Shown here: piece after piece, positions 51,137 to 60,035 of the stretch
Layout of the letters: the number at the start of each line of letters is the position of its first letter
Numbering within the stretch: position 1 is the first letter of the stretch
Origin: Paenibacillus plantarum
GTDB lineage: Bacteria; Bacillota; Bacilli; Paenibacillales; NBRC-103111
Length of the DNA: 64,000 bases
NCBI RefSeq assembly: GCF_013141695.1
Contig: NZ_WHNY01000082.1
Location: 62,001-126,000 of the forward strand
Direction: 5' to 3'
Program-made: the position numbers and the translations under genes
The notes under the pieces: model-generated
What the model saw: only the letters and a program-made list of their open reading frames with translations
What the model was told of the DNA's origin: nothing
Database searches by the model: none

Positions 51137-51838
51137 GTGCAGGATCAGCAAATAAATCTCGATCTAGGACTTGTCAAAACGTATGCGCCACAGCTGTTTT
51201 TTGATCGCTTGGAACCATTTTTTCCAGTTCGCGTTGGGGTAACGATATTCGATCAGGATGGTCCTTCCCCTTCCTTTCGTCGCATAATCCGTTTCGAGTC
51301 GGATGCCAGCATTGAGAAGGTTATTGAATATGCCATCTACTGGGATTATGATATCGAACATTTGTACGAGTTGGAACATGTTTGGATTTATGTCGGGTAT
51401 GACGGCAGTGTGATCAATTGTGAGTGCAGCTTCCATGGCAAATTTTTTAAAGGGCTACTGAAGGATCGGAGCAATGTATCTGAAAACAATCCAACTCAGG
51501 TAAAACTGTACTCCCAACCTGGCAAACACGCGTTTTCCCCACTTCTCGCTATGCTTGAACTTGTCCCGAATTTAGATACGTGTACCTATGAGACAGCAGG
51601 CAGCGCAGGTTTATTAGTCCCAGACATGTTGCGAGACCAGATGAGTACGAACAATGAAACGAACCAATTAGTAGAACGCTATTTGCAGACTTTCCGGTTC
51701 CGACCAACGATGGAATTTACTGAATATACTTGGAATGAAACTATTTTCGTGTCGTTGCCCGAGCTTCTGAAGGAAATTCCACAACGTGTTAGTCATGAAT
51801 TGAACATAATGAAGAAGTATTTTGGCATCCATGAATAG
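51137..51838 (+). CDS. Unknown protein, 233 residues
   Basis: The protein has no signal peptide or membrane helix. Recognisable stretches are TYAPQLFFDRLEPFFPVRVG, IEYAIYWDYDIEHLYELEHV and WIYVGYDGSVINCECSFHGK, and the C terminus ends LNIMKKYFGIHE. From memory this resembles proteins of unknown function in Paenibacillus with a distant likeness to the Vps62-type fold; I would not assign a role. The start is GTG 51137 after AGAGGAGG. Confidence 0.75.
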   Translation: MQDQQINLDLGLVKTYAPQLFFDRLEPFFPVRVGVTIFDQDGPSPSFRRIIRFESDASIEKVIEYAIYWDYDIEHLYELEHVWIYVGYDGSVINCECSFHGKFFKGLLKDRSNVSENNPTQVKLYSQPGKHAFSPLLAMLELVPNLDTCTYETAGSAGLLVPDMLRDQMSTNNETNQLVERYLQTFRFRPTMEFTEYTWNETIFVSLPELLKEIPQRVSHELNIMKKYFGIHE

Positions 51839-51863
51839 CTAGGTTCGCACGAAGCTTTTCTAT

Positions 51864-52022
51864 ATGACGAAGACTACTGGTGGATACCAACCGTTAATTG
51901 GCTGGGACGATTTAACTGCTGCCGCAAGGGCTGCATTAAACACGACAAGCTTCGTAGATGCAAACGTCGCTTTAAATGACTCGAATTTTACAAACAATTT
52001 AGCCAATGCTTGGTATCAATAA
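51864..52022 (+). pseudogene. 52-codon ORF, probable 3' remnant of a lost gene
   Basis: The frame MTKTTGGYQPLIGWDDLTAA to NLANAWYQ has a protein-like composition (GWDDL, DANVALNDSNFTNN) but no ribosome binding site, and only seven codons precede the ATG before a TAG. It reads like the C-terminal end of a larger protein. A small hairpin follows it (AGGGAAG with CTTCCCT near 52055-52074). I do not recognise the family. Confidence 0.4.
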
Positions 52023-52219
52023 TTGAAAAAGCAACTTAGTTATACGAGTTCAAGGGCAGGGAAGATTTACTTCCCTGGCCTCCTTTATCTCCGTAAAATA
52101 TCTGACTGGTCACTTATCTAATTTGTACAAGTTGGTATGAGCGGCATCCGTCAAGAATAAACAAGTCAGATTTCAGATTACGGGCTCGATCCGTGGAGGA
52201 GTTTCCTTCAGTAAGCCTC
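52023..52219. other. Intergenic stretch, no gene seen
   Basis: It holds the hairpin GGGAAGATTTACTTCCC. A related sequence, GGAAGATTTACTTCGC, lies on the other side of the DUF1361 gene near 52965-52981. No coding signal is visible. Confidence 0.5.
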
Positions 52220-52933
52220 CTAAAATTTCCTAACTCTAGTTATCATATAGAACAGTACGTAACTAATGATTAAAACCATAAACATGAACTTACAGAAAGA
52301 GAAAATATGATAAAGCTTACTTCTATCCGTTAACATGATAACTAATTCATGCATGATATAACCTGGTCGCATGATAACATCCCAACTATTCCATCGAACG
52401 AATCGGCCAATGTAGATTCCAAAACTACTTAGTAGGAGAACGAAAATTACAAAAATCCAGCTAGCAATAACTCCAAATGTTATTCTCACCAAATTCTGCA
52501 CCGAAAACAGCGAAACTGATCCCAGTAAAAGCCCTAGAATAGCGATCGTAAATATACTAAATAAATGCTGCCAAAACACGACATCTGCCCAAAATCGCTT
52601 AGTAGGGTCAAAGCTGTACCGCGCGAATACATGAAGTAAATCCGTCACAAGGTATGGCGCATTGGGGAAGAAGAAAAACCATGAAGCACCCACGAATAGG
52701 ATTAATACTGCACGTATTTTCTTACGGGTATAGCAAAATAGCAGATCTAGAATTACGGCAAACCCTACAGGTACCCATGCAAGAAACGTATCCCAAAAGA
52801 TAAATGAATAGAGTCTATTTCCTGACGGAGATTGGATATTATAAACACTGATTAAACTAATTAACGTAGCAACACACAGGACGATAATGAGATAGATTTT
52901 TCCTGGGTAATTTAGGGAATTTAGTTTTTCCAA
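52220..52933 (-). CDS. DUF1361 membrane protein
   Basis: The 237-residue protein has about seven hydrophobic helices and the DUF1361 signature stretches WFFFFPNAPYLVTDLLHV and YIGRFVRWNSWDVIMRP. The function of the family is unknown. Nothing in the flanks suggests an operon. Confidence 0.85.
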   Translation of the reverse strand: MEKLNSLNYPGKIYLIIVLCVATLISLISVYNIQSPSGNRLYSFIFWDTFLAWVPVGFAVILDLLFCYTRKKIRAVLILFVGASWFFFFPNAPYLVTDLLHVFARYSFDPTKRFWADVVFWQHLFSIFTIAILGLLLGSVSLFSVQNLVRITFGVIASWIFVIFVLLLSSFGIYIGRFVRWNSWDVIMRPGYIMHELVIMLTDRSKLYHIFSFCKFMFMVLIISYVLFYMITRVRKF

Positions 52934-53099
52934 GATTGTCCTCCTTAGTAAAATAAAAAAGCAAGGAAGATTTACTTCGCTAGCCTCTAATTTTGTATAT
53001 CCCTTTTACGATCTATTTCAATAACACTACCAGATTATGGATTTAATTCAAAGCATGGATTTATGTTAGATTCATATTCTACTGTTCTAGTATTACAAA

Positions 53100-53125
53100 A
53101 AAAGAGCTACCCCGCGGCAGCCCTT
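53100..53125 (-). terminator. Terminator of the VOC-family gene
   Basis: GAGCTACC pairs with GGCAGCCC (six of eight) and, on the minus strand, is followed by seven T. Confidence 0.6.
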
Positions 53126-53143
53126 AGCTACTAACATTTTCAT

Positions 53144-53500
53144 TTAAAAATTCCCATCCTTTATCTCTATCCTGTTACCTTCTGGATCAATAATGATGCC
53201 AATGGTTCCCCAATCAACTCTTCTTACATCAACATCTACACCTCTTTGTTTAAGTTCAAACACGGTTTGGTCAAAATCATAAACATCAATTCGTAAACAT
53301 ACGGAACTTTGCGCTCTTGTTTTCTCACTCTGCGATGCTACTCCCTTTCCTTCGATTAATAAGTAACTATTCCCAAATTCTAAAAATGACAAATCATCTT
53401 TTTGTAATCGTAATGTTAATCCAATTTGATGTACATAATAATCCACTGCCTTCTCATAATTCTCAGTAAATAAAATGATACCCGATTCTTTGATTTTCAT
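53144..53500 (-). CDS. VOC (glyoxalase/bleomycin-resistance fold) protein
   Basis: The 118-residue protein has the two-module VOC layout: IILFTENYEKAVDYYVHQIG and SVCLRIDVYDFDQTVFELKQ, closing with DPEGNRIEIKD, where Glu is the usual metal ligand. Members include glyoxalases, dioxygenases and drug-binding proteins; the substrate is unknown. AAGGAGG precedes ATG 53500; the longer frame to 53575 has no ribosome binding site. Confidence 0.85.
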   Translation of the reverse strand: MKIKESGIILFTENYEKAVDYYVHQIGLTLRLQKDDLSFLEFGNSYLLIEGKGVASQSEKTRAQSSVCLRIDVYDFDQTVFELKQRGVDVDVRRVDWGTIGIIIDPEGNRIEIKDGNF

Positions 53501-53599
53501 TGGTTTTTCCTCCTTTAAAATAGGGCTGTTCACAATTATTATACTTACTATACGTTTATGTTTATAAAGTAGCAAGTAAATTCTAGAAAATAGAAAATA

Positions 53600-53634
53600 G
53601 ACCCTCAGAAATAACTGAGAGTCTACATTTTTTT
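53600..53634. terminator. Bidirectional terminator
   Basis: GACCCTCAG (53600-53608) pairs with CTGAGAGTC (53615-53623) with one mismatch, followed by a T-run on the plus strand. Confidence 0.65.
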
Positions 53635-53636
53635 AA

Positions 53637-54191
53637 TTATTTTTCATTCCAATGATAGATGAGATTCACAACGCCAGATGAGAACGTTCTTGTATTCACT
53701 AGTTGTAAATTCAACCTCTGTTTAATATCAACGAATAACGGCTTACCTTCTCCCAGAATAACGGGATGAACAGACAATCTAAACTCATCAACAAGTCCTA
53801 ATTGGATAAAAGTTGTAATGAGACTTGCTCCGCCATATAGCCAAATATCTTTGCCAGGCTTATTCTTTAAATTCATTACTTCTTCTAAAATATTATCATT
53901 GATGTAGATAGCTTTATGATCAGTACCTTTATGTGTCTTGGAAAACACATATTTATGTTTACTATGAACTAAGCTCCACAATTCTTTATCAGCATCCGCA
54001 TGATCTAAATCTGGGCTATATTGTCCCCATAAATCATAGCTTTTCCGGCCATACAAGATGGTATCAATTTGGTTTAGGAAATCGACAAACCCCATTTCAG
54101 GATCCATCACGCACCAATCAACTTCTCCATTTTTCCCTTCGATAAACCCATCTAACGTTACTGCCAAATCTAAAATTATTTTCCGTTTCAA
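53637..54191 (-). CDS. Dihydrofolate-reductase-like (RibD C-terminal) protein
   Basis: The 184-residue protein resembles the YwjB/YyaP group of the RibD_C/DHFR-like fold: LDLAVTLDGFIEGKNGEVDW at the start, TILYGRKSYDLWGQY, and KDIWLYGGASLITTFIQLGL then DEFRLSVHPVILGEGKPLF. It probably binds NADPH; the substrate is unknown. TTG 54191 follows AAAGGAG at ten bases and gives the family N terminus; the longer frame to 54245 has no ribosome binding site. Confidence 0.85.
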   Translation of the reverse strand: MKRKIILDLAVTLDGFIEGKNGEVDWCVMDPEMGFVDFLNQIDTILYGRKSYDLWGQYSPDLDHADADKELWSLVHSKHKYVFSKTHKGTDHKAIYINDNILEEVMNLKNKPGKDIWLYGGASLITTFIQLGLVDEFRLSVHPVILGEGKPLFVDIKQRLNLQLVNTRTFSSGVVNLIYHWNEK

Positions 54192-54261
54192 GAGTAGTTG
54201 CTCCTTTCGTCGATCTACAACAAGTATAAACCTTGAATATGTCACCTTATGTCATAATAAA

Positions 54262-54286
54262 AAAGCCACGTTATCCGCGGCTTTGA
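54262..54286 (-). terminator. Terminator of the 53-residue gene
   Basis: AAAGCCACG (54262-54270) pairs with CGCGGCTTT (54276-54284) except the third inner pair, with an A-run on the left that gives T on the minus strand. Confidence 0.6.
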
Positions 54287-54313
54287 TTGAGATATTGTTA
54301 TTCTGAAAAATCG

Positions 54314-54475
54314 TTAAACTTTCTTTATGCTGTAAAAACCAAAACGTTCAATTTCCTCAAGAGCTTTACGACCAAATGACTCGACTAGCTCATCGGCTCG
54401 GATTTTGGTTCCTCCCAGTGTTATCCCGTCCCAGCGTACAATTCGACCGTCTTTAACTAAAAAATAATCATCCAT
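54314..54475 (-). CDS. 53-residue protein, unknown
   Basis: The frame MDDYFLVKDGRIVRWDGITL to ERFGFYSIKKV has an ideal ribosome binding site (GGAGG, seven bases before the ATG) and a terminator after it, so it should be a real gene. The sequence is charged and soluble with a short beta hairpin start (VKDGRIVRWDG) and a helical end. I do not recognise a family. Confidence 0.65.
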   Translation of the reverse strand: MDDYFLVKDGRIVRWDGITLGGTKIRADELVESFGRKALEEIERFGFYSIKKV

Positions 54476-54659
54476 AGTAGTACCTCCAGAATTAAGATTT
54501 TGGGATTTGCTGTATGCTTAGATATGTAGAGCAAGAAGTTGCCTATCCATATTTTAGCACAAATTCATAAGGAATCATAAATAACATTCAGGGAGCCAGA
54601 AACTCTGCGTTTACTATGAGCGTGAACACTTCTTACTTATTTTACCACATATGAATAGA

Positions 54660-54850
54660 TGGATTTTATGCAGTTAAATTTCAGGATATTTCGATCAAAC
54701 ACAAAATAAATGGATAACCTGAAGTTAATTTTAACCATTCAACCTAATTTGAACAAAATAAACAGTTTTACCTACATGTTTTACAGTTAAATCGAATCTT
54801 CGAGGAAATTCCGCTTAAATAGCTGTACCTTTTCCAGTTAATTGAAGATT
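54660..54850. repeat. Repeat-like intergenic region with CAGTTAA motifs
   Basis: The motif AGTTAA occurs at 54672, 54723, 54785 and 54836, mostly within CAGTTAAWT, with spacings of 51, 62 and 51 bases, so motif pairs recur at 113 bases. The stretch has no open frame of note. It looks like a degenerate intergenic repeat, not a promoter region; the remaining sequence from 54476 to 54660 shows nothing I can name. Confidence 0.45.
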
Positions 54851-54941
54851 CTTACCACGCGAACAGGCCAATCCAAACTTCACTTACAACGTATGATCAA
54901 AGACTAACTGCCGAGCACTTAGGTAGCTCTACCCAATTAGA

Positions 54942-54968
54942 AAAGAGCTGCCAACGGGCAGCCCTTTC
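54942..54968 (-). terminator. Terminator of the carbonic anhydrase-like gene
   Basis: GAGCTGCC pairs with GGCAGCCC (54945-54952 with 54957-54964, one mismatch), and on the minus strand four T follow. Confidence 0.7.
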
Positions 54969-54979
54969 GCTATTTAGCA

Positions 54980-55723
54980 TCATTTTTTCAACAAAAAATT
55001 CCGCTCAAAGGCGACGCCACAGGAACACCGCTCTGTACCAAATAGTAGATGGTAAGAATGAGGGAACTCCCCATTTACACGTTGTACTTCACGAGCGAAT
55101 TCAACTTGATCTTTCGGCACTCTGCGCAGAGAGTCAGCTTTAGCTTGCGTATCCACATGCGCTCCAGGTGGAACGAATCGATTAGGCGCAATCTTCACTC
55201 CGCCGGTAACTACGGAATCCATTGATATCACTGACCCATGCCCTATAGAGGCATTAAATATGATAGATTTGAATCCTACGAATACCTTTTCCCCAATATA
55301 ACTAGGACCATGAATGAGGGCCCCATGAGCAATGGAGACGCTGTTAGCGATATAGATCGAATACTTTTTGTTATCGACCAAGATATATTCGTGAGCGAGT
55401 CCGTGCAGGACGACCCCGTCTTGAATATTCGTATTCTCGCCGACATAAAAAGGCGTACCTTCATCTGCACGTAAAGTGGCATTTGGTGCGATGTAGACAT
55501 TTTTACTAAGCGTTACATCGCCAACAACACTGGAATACTGGCTAATAAAAGCCGTGTTATTAATGATCGGGAACCGTTGTTCGGGGGTGAAGGTCGTAAT
55601 TGGATTCGGACTGATGAAGCGAGCAAATAAGTTTACGGGTCCGCGAGGTAAATCGCCGGTAGATTTCTTAATTTTAATCTTATTCATGAATACAGGTTTC
55701 CAAAGATTTTTGACCTTAGTCAT
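54980..55723 (-). CDS. Gamma-class carbonic anhydrase-like hexapeptide protein
   Basis: The 247-residue protein has a left-handed beta-helix of hexapeptide repeats (AFISQYSSVVGDVTLSKNVY; IAPNATLRADEG) and three His placed as zinc ligands of gamma carbonic anhydrases (VVLHGLAHEY and VSIAHGALIHGPS). The archetypal acidic loop is short, as in the CamH branch. A C-terminal extension carries CSCG. Zinc-dependent hydration of CO2 is the likely reaction but not certain. TAGGAG precedes the ATG. Confidence 0.8.
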   Translation of the reverse strand: MTKVKNLWKPVFMNKIKIKKSTGDLPRGPVNLFARFISPNPITTFTPEQRFPIINNTAFISQYSSVVGDVTLSKNVYIAPNATLRADEGTPFYVGENTNIQDGVVLHGLAHEYILVDNKKYSIYIANSVSIAHGALIHGPSYIGEKVFVGFKSIIFNASIGHGSVISMDSVVTGGVKIAPNRFVPPGAHVDTQAKADSLRRVPKDQVEFAREVQRVNGEFPHSYHLLFGTERCSCGVAFERNFLLKK

Positions 55724-55810
55724 ATGCTCACTCCTAGGAGAATTATCCGTGTCTTACATTACACTATTCAGGATATAGGCGAACGTCACAGTTCCGTACA
55801 ATTACGTTAC

Positions 55811-55860
55811 AAAAAAATCCCTTAATGCCGGGTAACGTGCATCCGGTTCATTAAGGGATA
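55811..55860 (-). terminator. Terminator of the sulfatase operon
   Basis: ATCCCTTAATG (55817-55827) pairs with CATTAAGGGAT over an inner CCGG stem; on the minus strand seven T follow, 30 bp beyond the GDSL gene. Confidence 0.88.
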
Positions 55861-55890
55861 TTTGAATACATGTATATGCAGCTATCTTAC

Positions 55891-56874
55891 TTACATACGC
55901 CTATCTTTTAATTTTCCTAGTACATGATTAGCCATTATTTTATAGCCTTCTGCATTCGGATGCAGCTGGTCTGGAAGGTGGTCGACAAAAGCTTCTCCCA
56001 TGATTTCCAAGCCGTCTACATACGTAAGGTTTGAGTCCCCATAAGAAGTTAGGATATTCACCGCTTCTTGGATCTCCTTCCTCATTGTAACCAAGTTCAT
56101 CCCAACTACGTTGTCGTCAGTTTCCCTATGAGGACAATAAATAGGAGAAAATAAATAAATAGGCGTATAGAGATGCTTTTCCCTAATGATCGACACCATG
56201 CCAAAGATCGCAGAACGAAAAGTCCGGATATTTAAACTGTTGCCACCCATCACATTAATACCGAGACACAAGGAAATGACGTCAGCTGGAAGGTCACGAA
56301 TGACGCGAGCAACCATGGGTTCCAAATGACATTGTCCAGCGAATCCCAAGCAGGTCAGATCCCAGCTTCTATGGCGTGCAACGATGGCCGGCCACGTATG
56401 AGCTGGACTTTCAGCAGTGGTGCATTGTGTGATGGAGCTGCCGTATGTAACCCACCTTGGTTGATTGCTAGGTGCGAGCTCAGCCGTTGCCCCCACATCA
56501 ATCTTGAGTGATTTCACAGTGACGACAGCATATTGCGGAAAATATAAGTCAACTCGCTTCATACTGCCTGGTAAGTTTGAAAATAAACAGAGGTCATCAC
56601 CAGCTAGGAGAGTCTTGGTTCCGATGTATTCATCGTCAATGACGATGTCAAATTGTCTATCTTGATCCGTAGATGCGACGTGCAACTCCACTGACGTGGA
56701 GTCGGTTAGAAAAGCAAGTCTTACACCCGCTGCTTCTCCTGCTTTCTCCACTAATTTAGAAGCAAATAAGCGGAGCTGATCGTGAGGTAAACGCCAAGGT
56801 TGAAGTCCGTTTTCATTCGTTTCAATGGAAACAGCACCCCGAAACCAAGCGTTATTGATTTCAATTGTTTGCAT
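55891..56874 (-). CDS. SGNH/GDSL-type hydrolase
   Basis: The 327-residue protein has an N-terminal beta domain (residues 1-130) and an SGNH esterase domain: WVTYGSSITQC (Ser of block I), GFAGQC, SLCLGINVMGGN (the block III Asn), and HLPDQLHPNAEGY (block V Asp and His). It probably removes acyl groups such as acetyl from a glycan. No signal peptide is present. AAAGGTG is best spaced for ATG 56874; ATG 56880 and a TTG at 56892 are closer. It follows the sulfatase by 19 bp in the same operon. Confidence 0.85.
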   Translation of the reverse strand: MQTIEINNAWFRGAVSIETNENGLQPWRLPHDQLRLFASKLVEKAGEAAGVRLAFLTDSTSVELHVASTDQDRQFDIVIDDEYIGTKTLLAGDDLCLFSNLPGSMKRVDLYFPQYAVVTVKSLKIDVGATAELAPSNQPRWVTYGSSITQCTTAESPAHTWPAIVARHRSWDLTCLGFAGQCHLEPMVARVIRDLPADVISLCLGINVMGGNSLNIRTFRSAIFGMVSIIREKHLYTPIYLFSPIYCPHRETDDNVVGMNLVTMRKEIQEAVNILTSYGDSNLTYVDGLEIMGEAFVDHLPDQLHPNAEGYKIMANHVLGKLKDRRM

Positions 56875-56893
56875 GTTCATTTCACCTTTCAAT

Positions 56894-58294
56894 TTATACG
56901 AGAACTGGAATCACGGGCTTATTTTGCAAAATATCACTGGAAGCATGCATCCAATCTCCTAATTCAGAGGCAAGCCGTTCGATGTGCTCGGCATACTGAG
57001 GCTCTGCCGACAAGTCATGCATTTCCCATGGATCGTCTTGTAGATCGAACAATTGGATTCGTTCCGTCCCTGTGTTGGTAATTGGCGAGCGATAATATCG
57101 GATCAACTTCCATCGACCATCCGTTACCATTCGCTGCAAATCTCGATAAACGGAGCCTACGATTCCGCGAACACCAACGCTTTCTCCAGAGAAGATGGGA
57201 TGCAGACTTATGCCTTCGGTTTCCTCTGGTAGATCGACCTCACATAGTCCGGCAACTGTCGGGAAAATATCGATATTACTGGCCAGCGCATGCACTTGGT
57301 TGCCTTGCGGCACACCTGGGCCTCGGAAAAGAAGCGGGATGCGCACGCTATGTTCGTAAAGGTTCTGTTTGCCCATCAGTCCGTGTTGCCCGACTGCCAA
57401 GCCATGGTCCGCTGTATACACGATGAGCGTATTGTCATAGATGCCCTTCGTTTTCAACGCTTCGATGACCCTACCAATTTGCGCGTCCATGTGGCTAATC
57501 ATCGCGTAATAATCGGCCATATGCTGCCGAATTTCGTCCTCGTCCCTCGGCCACCCCGCAAGCTTCTCGTCCCGTACGACCATATCCCCTGTATCGAATG
57601 GATGTTCTCGCATAAAGTTCGGAGGCAACGTTATATCAGACTTATCGTACATACTTGCATACGGCTCAGGCGCGGTTCGCGGATCATGCGGTGCTGTATA
57701 AGCGACATACAGGAAAAATGGCTGCTTTTCCTCATAATCCTCGATAAAGTTGACGGCTGCGTTGGTAAACAACTCAGTAGAGAATGTATCTTCCATGTAT
57801 TCCTGTTCCTTCAGATACATCCCAGTCGGGTCATAATCAAACACAGGAACATGGGTATGATCGCTCATCCCGTGAAAGTGCAGCTTATCTCCCCCTTCGA
57901 AACTCCGTGCAAGGCTTGCCTTGTCGTTGTGCCATTTGCCGACCGCATGTGTACGATACCCGGCATCGCGCATTGTCTGCGGCATGAGCCGAACATCCGA
58001 GCGAATTACGCTCGAATGTTCACGGTTTGTCATATCCTTGCCAATCGTCGCCCGGAAGAGCGGAATACCGGTATGAACGCATGCTCTGCTCGGCGCGCAA
58101 ACCGCTCCGGTTAGAGCACCGAATATATGTGTATTCCGACATGCTGTCCCGCTGGCTACCAGCGAATCCAGCACAGGCGTCTGCACGGCTTCATTGCCGT
58201 AGGCTCCGATAGCTTCACCACGATGATCGTCCGCTATAAGAAATACGACATGAGGTCGTTCAGCTAAATCCGTCTTAATCTTTTTCTCTTTCAT
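56894..58294 (-). CDS. Sulfatase (Cys-type)
   Basis: The 466-residue protein belongs to the type I sulfatases. The formylglycine motif is CAPSRACVHTG (Cys near residue 66), a C-x-P-S-R type that must be oxidised to formylglycine. Metal and sulfate ligands are visible: FLIADDHRG near residue 20, GKWH near 120, and YTADHGLAVGQHGLMGKQNL near 290. No signal peptide is seen, so it likely acts inside the cell on imported sulfated sugars. No maturase gene lies in the window. The frame is open to 58318; I take ATG 58294, 12 bases after GGGAG. Confidence 0.85.
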   Translation of the reverse strand: MKEKKIKTDLAERPHVVFLIADDHRGEAIGAYGNEAVQTPVLDSLVASGTACRNTHIFGALTGAVCAPSRACVHTGIPLFRATIGKDMTNREHSSVIRSDVRLMPQTMRDAGYRTHAVGKWHNDKASLARSFEGGDKLHFHGMSDHTHVPVFDYDPTGMYLKEQEYMEDTFSTELFTNAAVNFIEDYEEKQPFFLYVAYTAPHDPRTAPEPYASMYDKSDITLPPNFMREHPFDTGDMVVRDEKLAGWPRDEDEIRQHMADYYAMISHMDAQIGRVIEALKTKGIYDNTLIVYTADHGLAVGQHGLMGKQNLYEHSVRIPLLFRGPGVPQGNQVHALASNIDIFPTVAGLCEVDLPEETEGISLHPIFSGESVGVRGIVGSVYRDLQRMVTDGRWKLIRYYRSPITNTGTERIQLFDLQDDPWEMHDLSAEPQYAEHIERLASELGDWMHASSDILQNKPVIPVLV

Positions 58295-58344
58295 GTTAAA
58301 CACGCTCTCCCTTGCCACATCATTCTGTATGATCTGGATGTGAT

Positions 58345-58380
58345 CTATTTCTATTTCTATTTCTATTTCTATTTCTATTT
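58345..58380. repeat. Six tandem CTATTT units overlapping the binding-protein stop
   Basis: Thirty-six bases are six perfect CTATTT hexamers. On the minus strand they read AAATAG repeatedly, in frame with the binding protein, so its stop TAG is the first of six in-frame TAG codons. The gap to the sulfatase start is 50 bp from the other end. Confidence 0.92.
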
Positions 58381-60021
58381 CTTAGCTTTAAATTGGGTAT
58401 AAGCTTGTTGGTAAATTTCCAAGTAGCGTTTAATATTCATTTTGTCCAACGTGCTTAAGTAGTTGTTCCACTCTTTCTCAACGTCTAGTGAGCCTGTAAC
58501 TGTTTTGGCAAAAAATTCAGTTCTGTAATCGGTCAATGTCTTCTCAAGCGTAGAAAGTTCCTCGGCTTGTTCGTTGGTGAAGAACAATGGCGGTACAATC
58601 TTGCTCGGATTCATTCCAAAAGGTTCGTATTTCTTCGTTTCATTATATAAAATAAGTTCAAGTGAATTTTTCGGATCCGCCGCCACGCTCAAGCGTAACT
58701 CGTTCGTACGCAGTGAAGGTCCTGCTTGCGCCCAATGTATGTTTTGCAGCTTGCCAAACGATACGATCGGTTTCCATACCGCTTGCTTCCCGTTAACGCC
58801 AAGCTCACCTTGAGCAGGACGCACCCACTCTTGATCAGGACGTCCCTGAGTACTGCGGAGTGTCGCTTCTTCCGAAAGCAGCAAGTCAGCCATACGGAAT
58901 GCGGCAGCCGGATTTTTCGCTTTATTCGTAATGACGTATTGTCCTGCAGAAACCGCATAAGGATTGTAGGCCGTAGAACGTATCCCCGTCGGCCCTTTGA
59001 GCGGAGGAACGGAGACGTAATCTTTGAATCTCGCGTTATCGACTTCGACGAATACCGTCTGATTTTGTGATGCAATGGCTCCCAGAATTGGAATTTCCGG
59101 GTTCATCCCCATTTGTTTCAGCTGATTTCTATCTTGCGTAAACGTTTGCGGGGAAATTAAGCCCTCGGCGAACATTTTATTCATATACTTCAAAGCTTCT
59201 TTCCATTCCGGTTGATTATAGGCAACTTGGACCTTGCCATCCTTCACAAAGCGCAGGTTGAAATCCTTCTCGATAAAAGCGCTGGGTAGAAATAAATCTA
59301 ACGTAGAGGATGGTCCATTCGTTGCACCAACAAGTGGAATCTCATCTGCTTTACCGTTTCCATTCGGATCTTTTTCTTTAAAAGCTTTGAGTACTTGATA
59401 AAACTCTTCCGTCGTTTCTGGCATTTTTAATCCAAGTTTATCAAGCCAAGGTTTATAAATCCACATTTTCTGACCAAGTGAGCAATGGTAACAATCATTG
59501 ACCTGTGGAACCGAATAAATTTTACCGTCAGGCATCGTAATCAGATCTTTCACATAGGTAACTTGTTCGAACATCTTTTTCATTTCAACACCATATTTGT
59601 CGATGTAGGGATTCAGCGGAATAAAGACACCGTCCTTCCCATAAATCGATTGCTGAATCGGCGATACACTCATGTTAAGCAGCACGTCTGGGTAATCACC
59701 ACTTGCGAGTGAAACGTTGAGCTTCTCTGCAAATGTTTTTTCCGGAGCCACTTCCCAATCAATATGAATGTTCGTTTTCTCTTCTAACCACTTGGTGAAC
59801 TCGTTTGTTGCGAAGTTTTCGACAATGCTGGAGCCTTTGACCATCACTTTGAGTGTTGTCTTTTCTTTCGTGATCGGGAATTGGCCCGCTGGTGTTACTT
59901 GATCATCGACGATGGCTTCCGTCTGCTTGGCAGCCTCCTTCGATCCGCTGTCCGAACATGCGCTTAGAAGTACTAATGACGTTGCCGTAATTGCTACTAA
60001 AGCTTTTAACCCTCTTTTCAT
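58375..60021 (-). CDS. LplA-type sugar-binding lipoprotein
   Basis: The 548-residue lipoprotein (signal KRGLKALVAITATSLVLLSAC) is a large substrate-binding protein of the LplA/YtcQ group: TNEFTKWLEEKTNIHIDWEV, SGDYPDVLLNMS, MWIYKPWLDKLGLKMPETTE, KDPNGNGKADEIPL. The last resembles an EF-hand-like calcium loop, common in this group. It ends FKAKK and its stop lies inside a hexamer repeat. It follows the YtcP-type permease by 14 bp. Confidence 0.92.
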   Translation of the reverse strand: MKRGLKALVAITATSLVLLSACSDSGSKEAAKQTEAIVDDQVTPAGQFPITKEKTTLKVMVKGSSIVENFATNEFTKWLEEKTNIHIDWEVAPEKTFAEKLNVSLASGDYPDVLLNMSVSPIQQSIYGKDGVFIPLNPYIDKYGVEMKKMFEQVTYVKDLITMPDGKIYSVPQVNDCYHCSLGQKMWIYKPWLDKLGLKMPETTEEFYQVLKAFKEKDPNGNGKADEIPLVGATNGPSSTLDLFLPSAFIEKDFNLRFVKDGKVQVAYNQPEWKEALKYMNKMFAEGLISPQTFTQDRNQLKQMGMNPEIPILGAIASQNQTVFVEVDNARFKDYVSVPPLKGPTGIRSTAYNPYAVSAGQYVITNKAKNPAAAFRMADLLLSEEATLRSTQGRPDQEWVRPAQGELGVNGKQAVWKPIVSFGKLQNIHWAQAGPSLRTNELRLSVAADPKNSLELILYNETKKYEPFGMNPSKIVPPLFFTNEQAEELSTLEKTLTDYRTEFFAKTVTGSLDVEKEWNNYLSTLDKMNIKRYLEIYQQAYTQFKAKK

Positions 60022-60035
60022 GTAAAAACCTCCCT

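Noticed and set aside
52055..52981. Similar short hairpins on both sides of the DUF1361 gene as transposon ends
   Set aside because: The shared part is only about 15 bases around a hairpin and neither a transposase nor a target duplication is visible; two similar terminators are simpler.
57290..58114. Plus-strand 274-codon frame
   Set aside because: It is antisense to the sulfatase, rich in Arg, His and Cys, and shows no coding features of its own.
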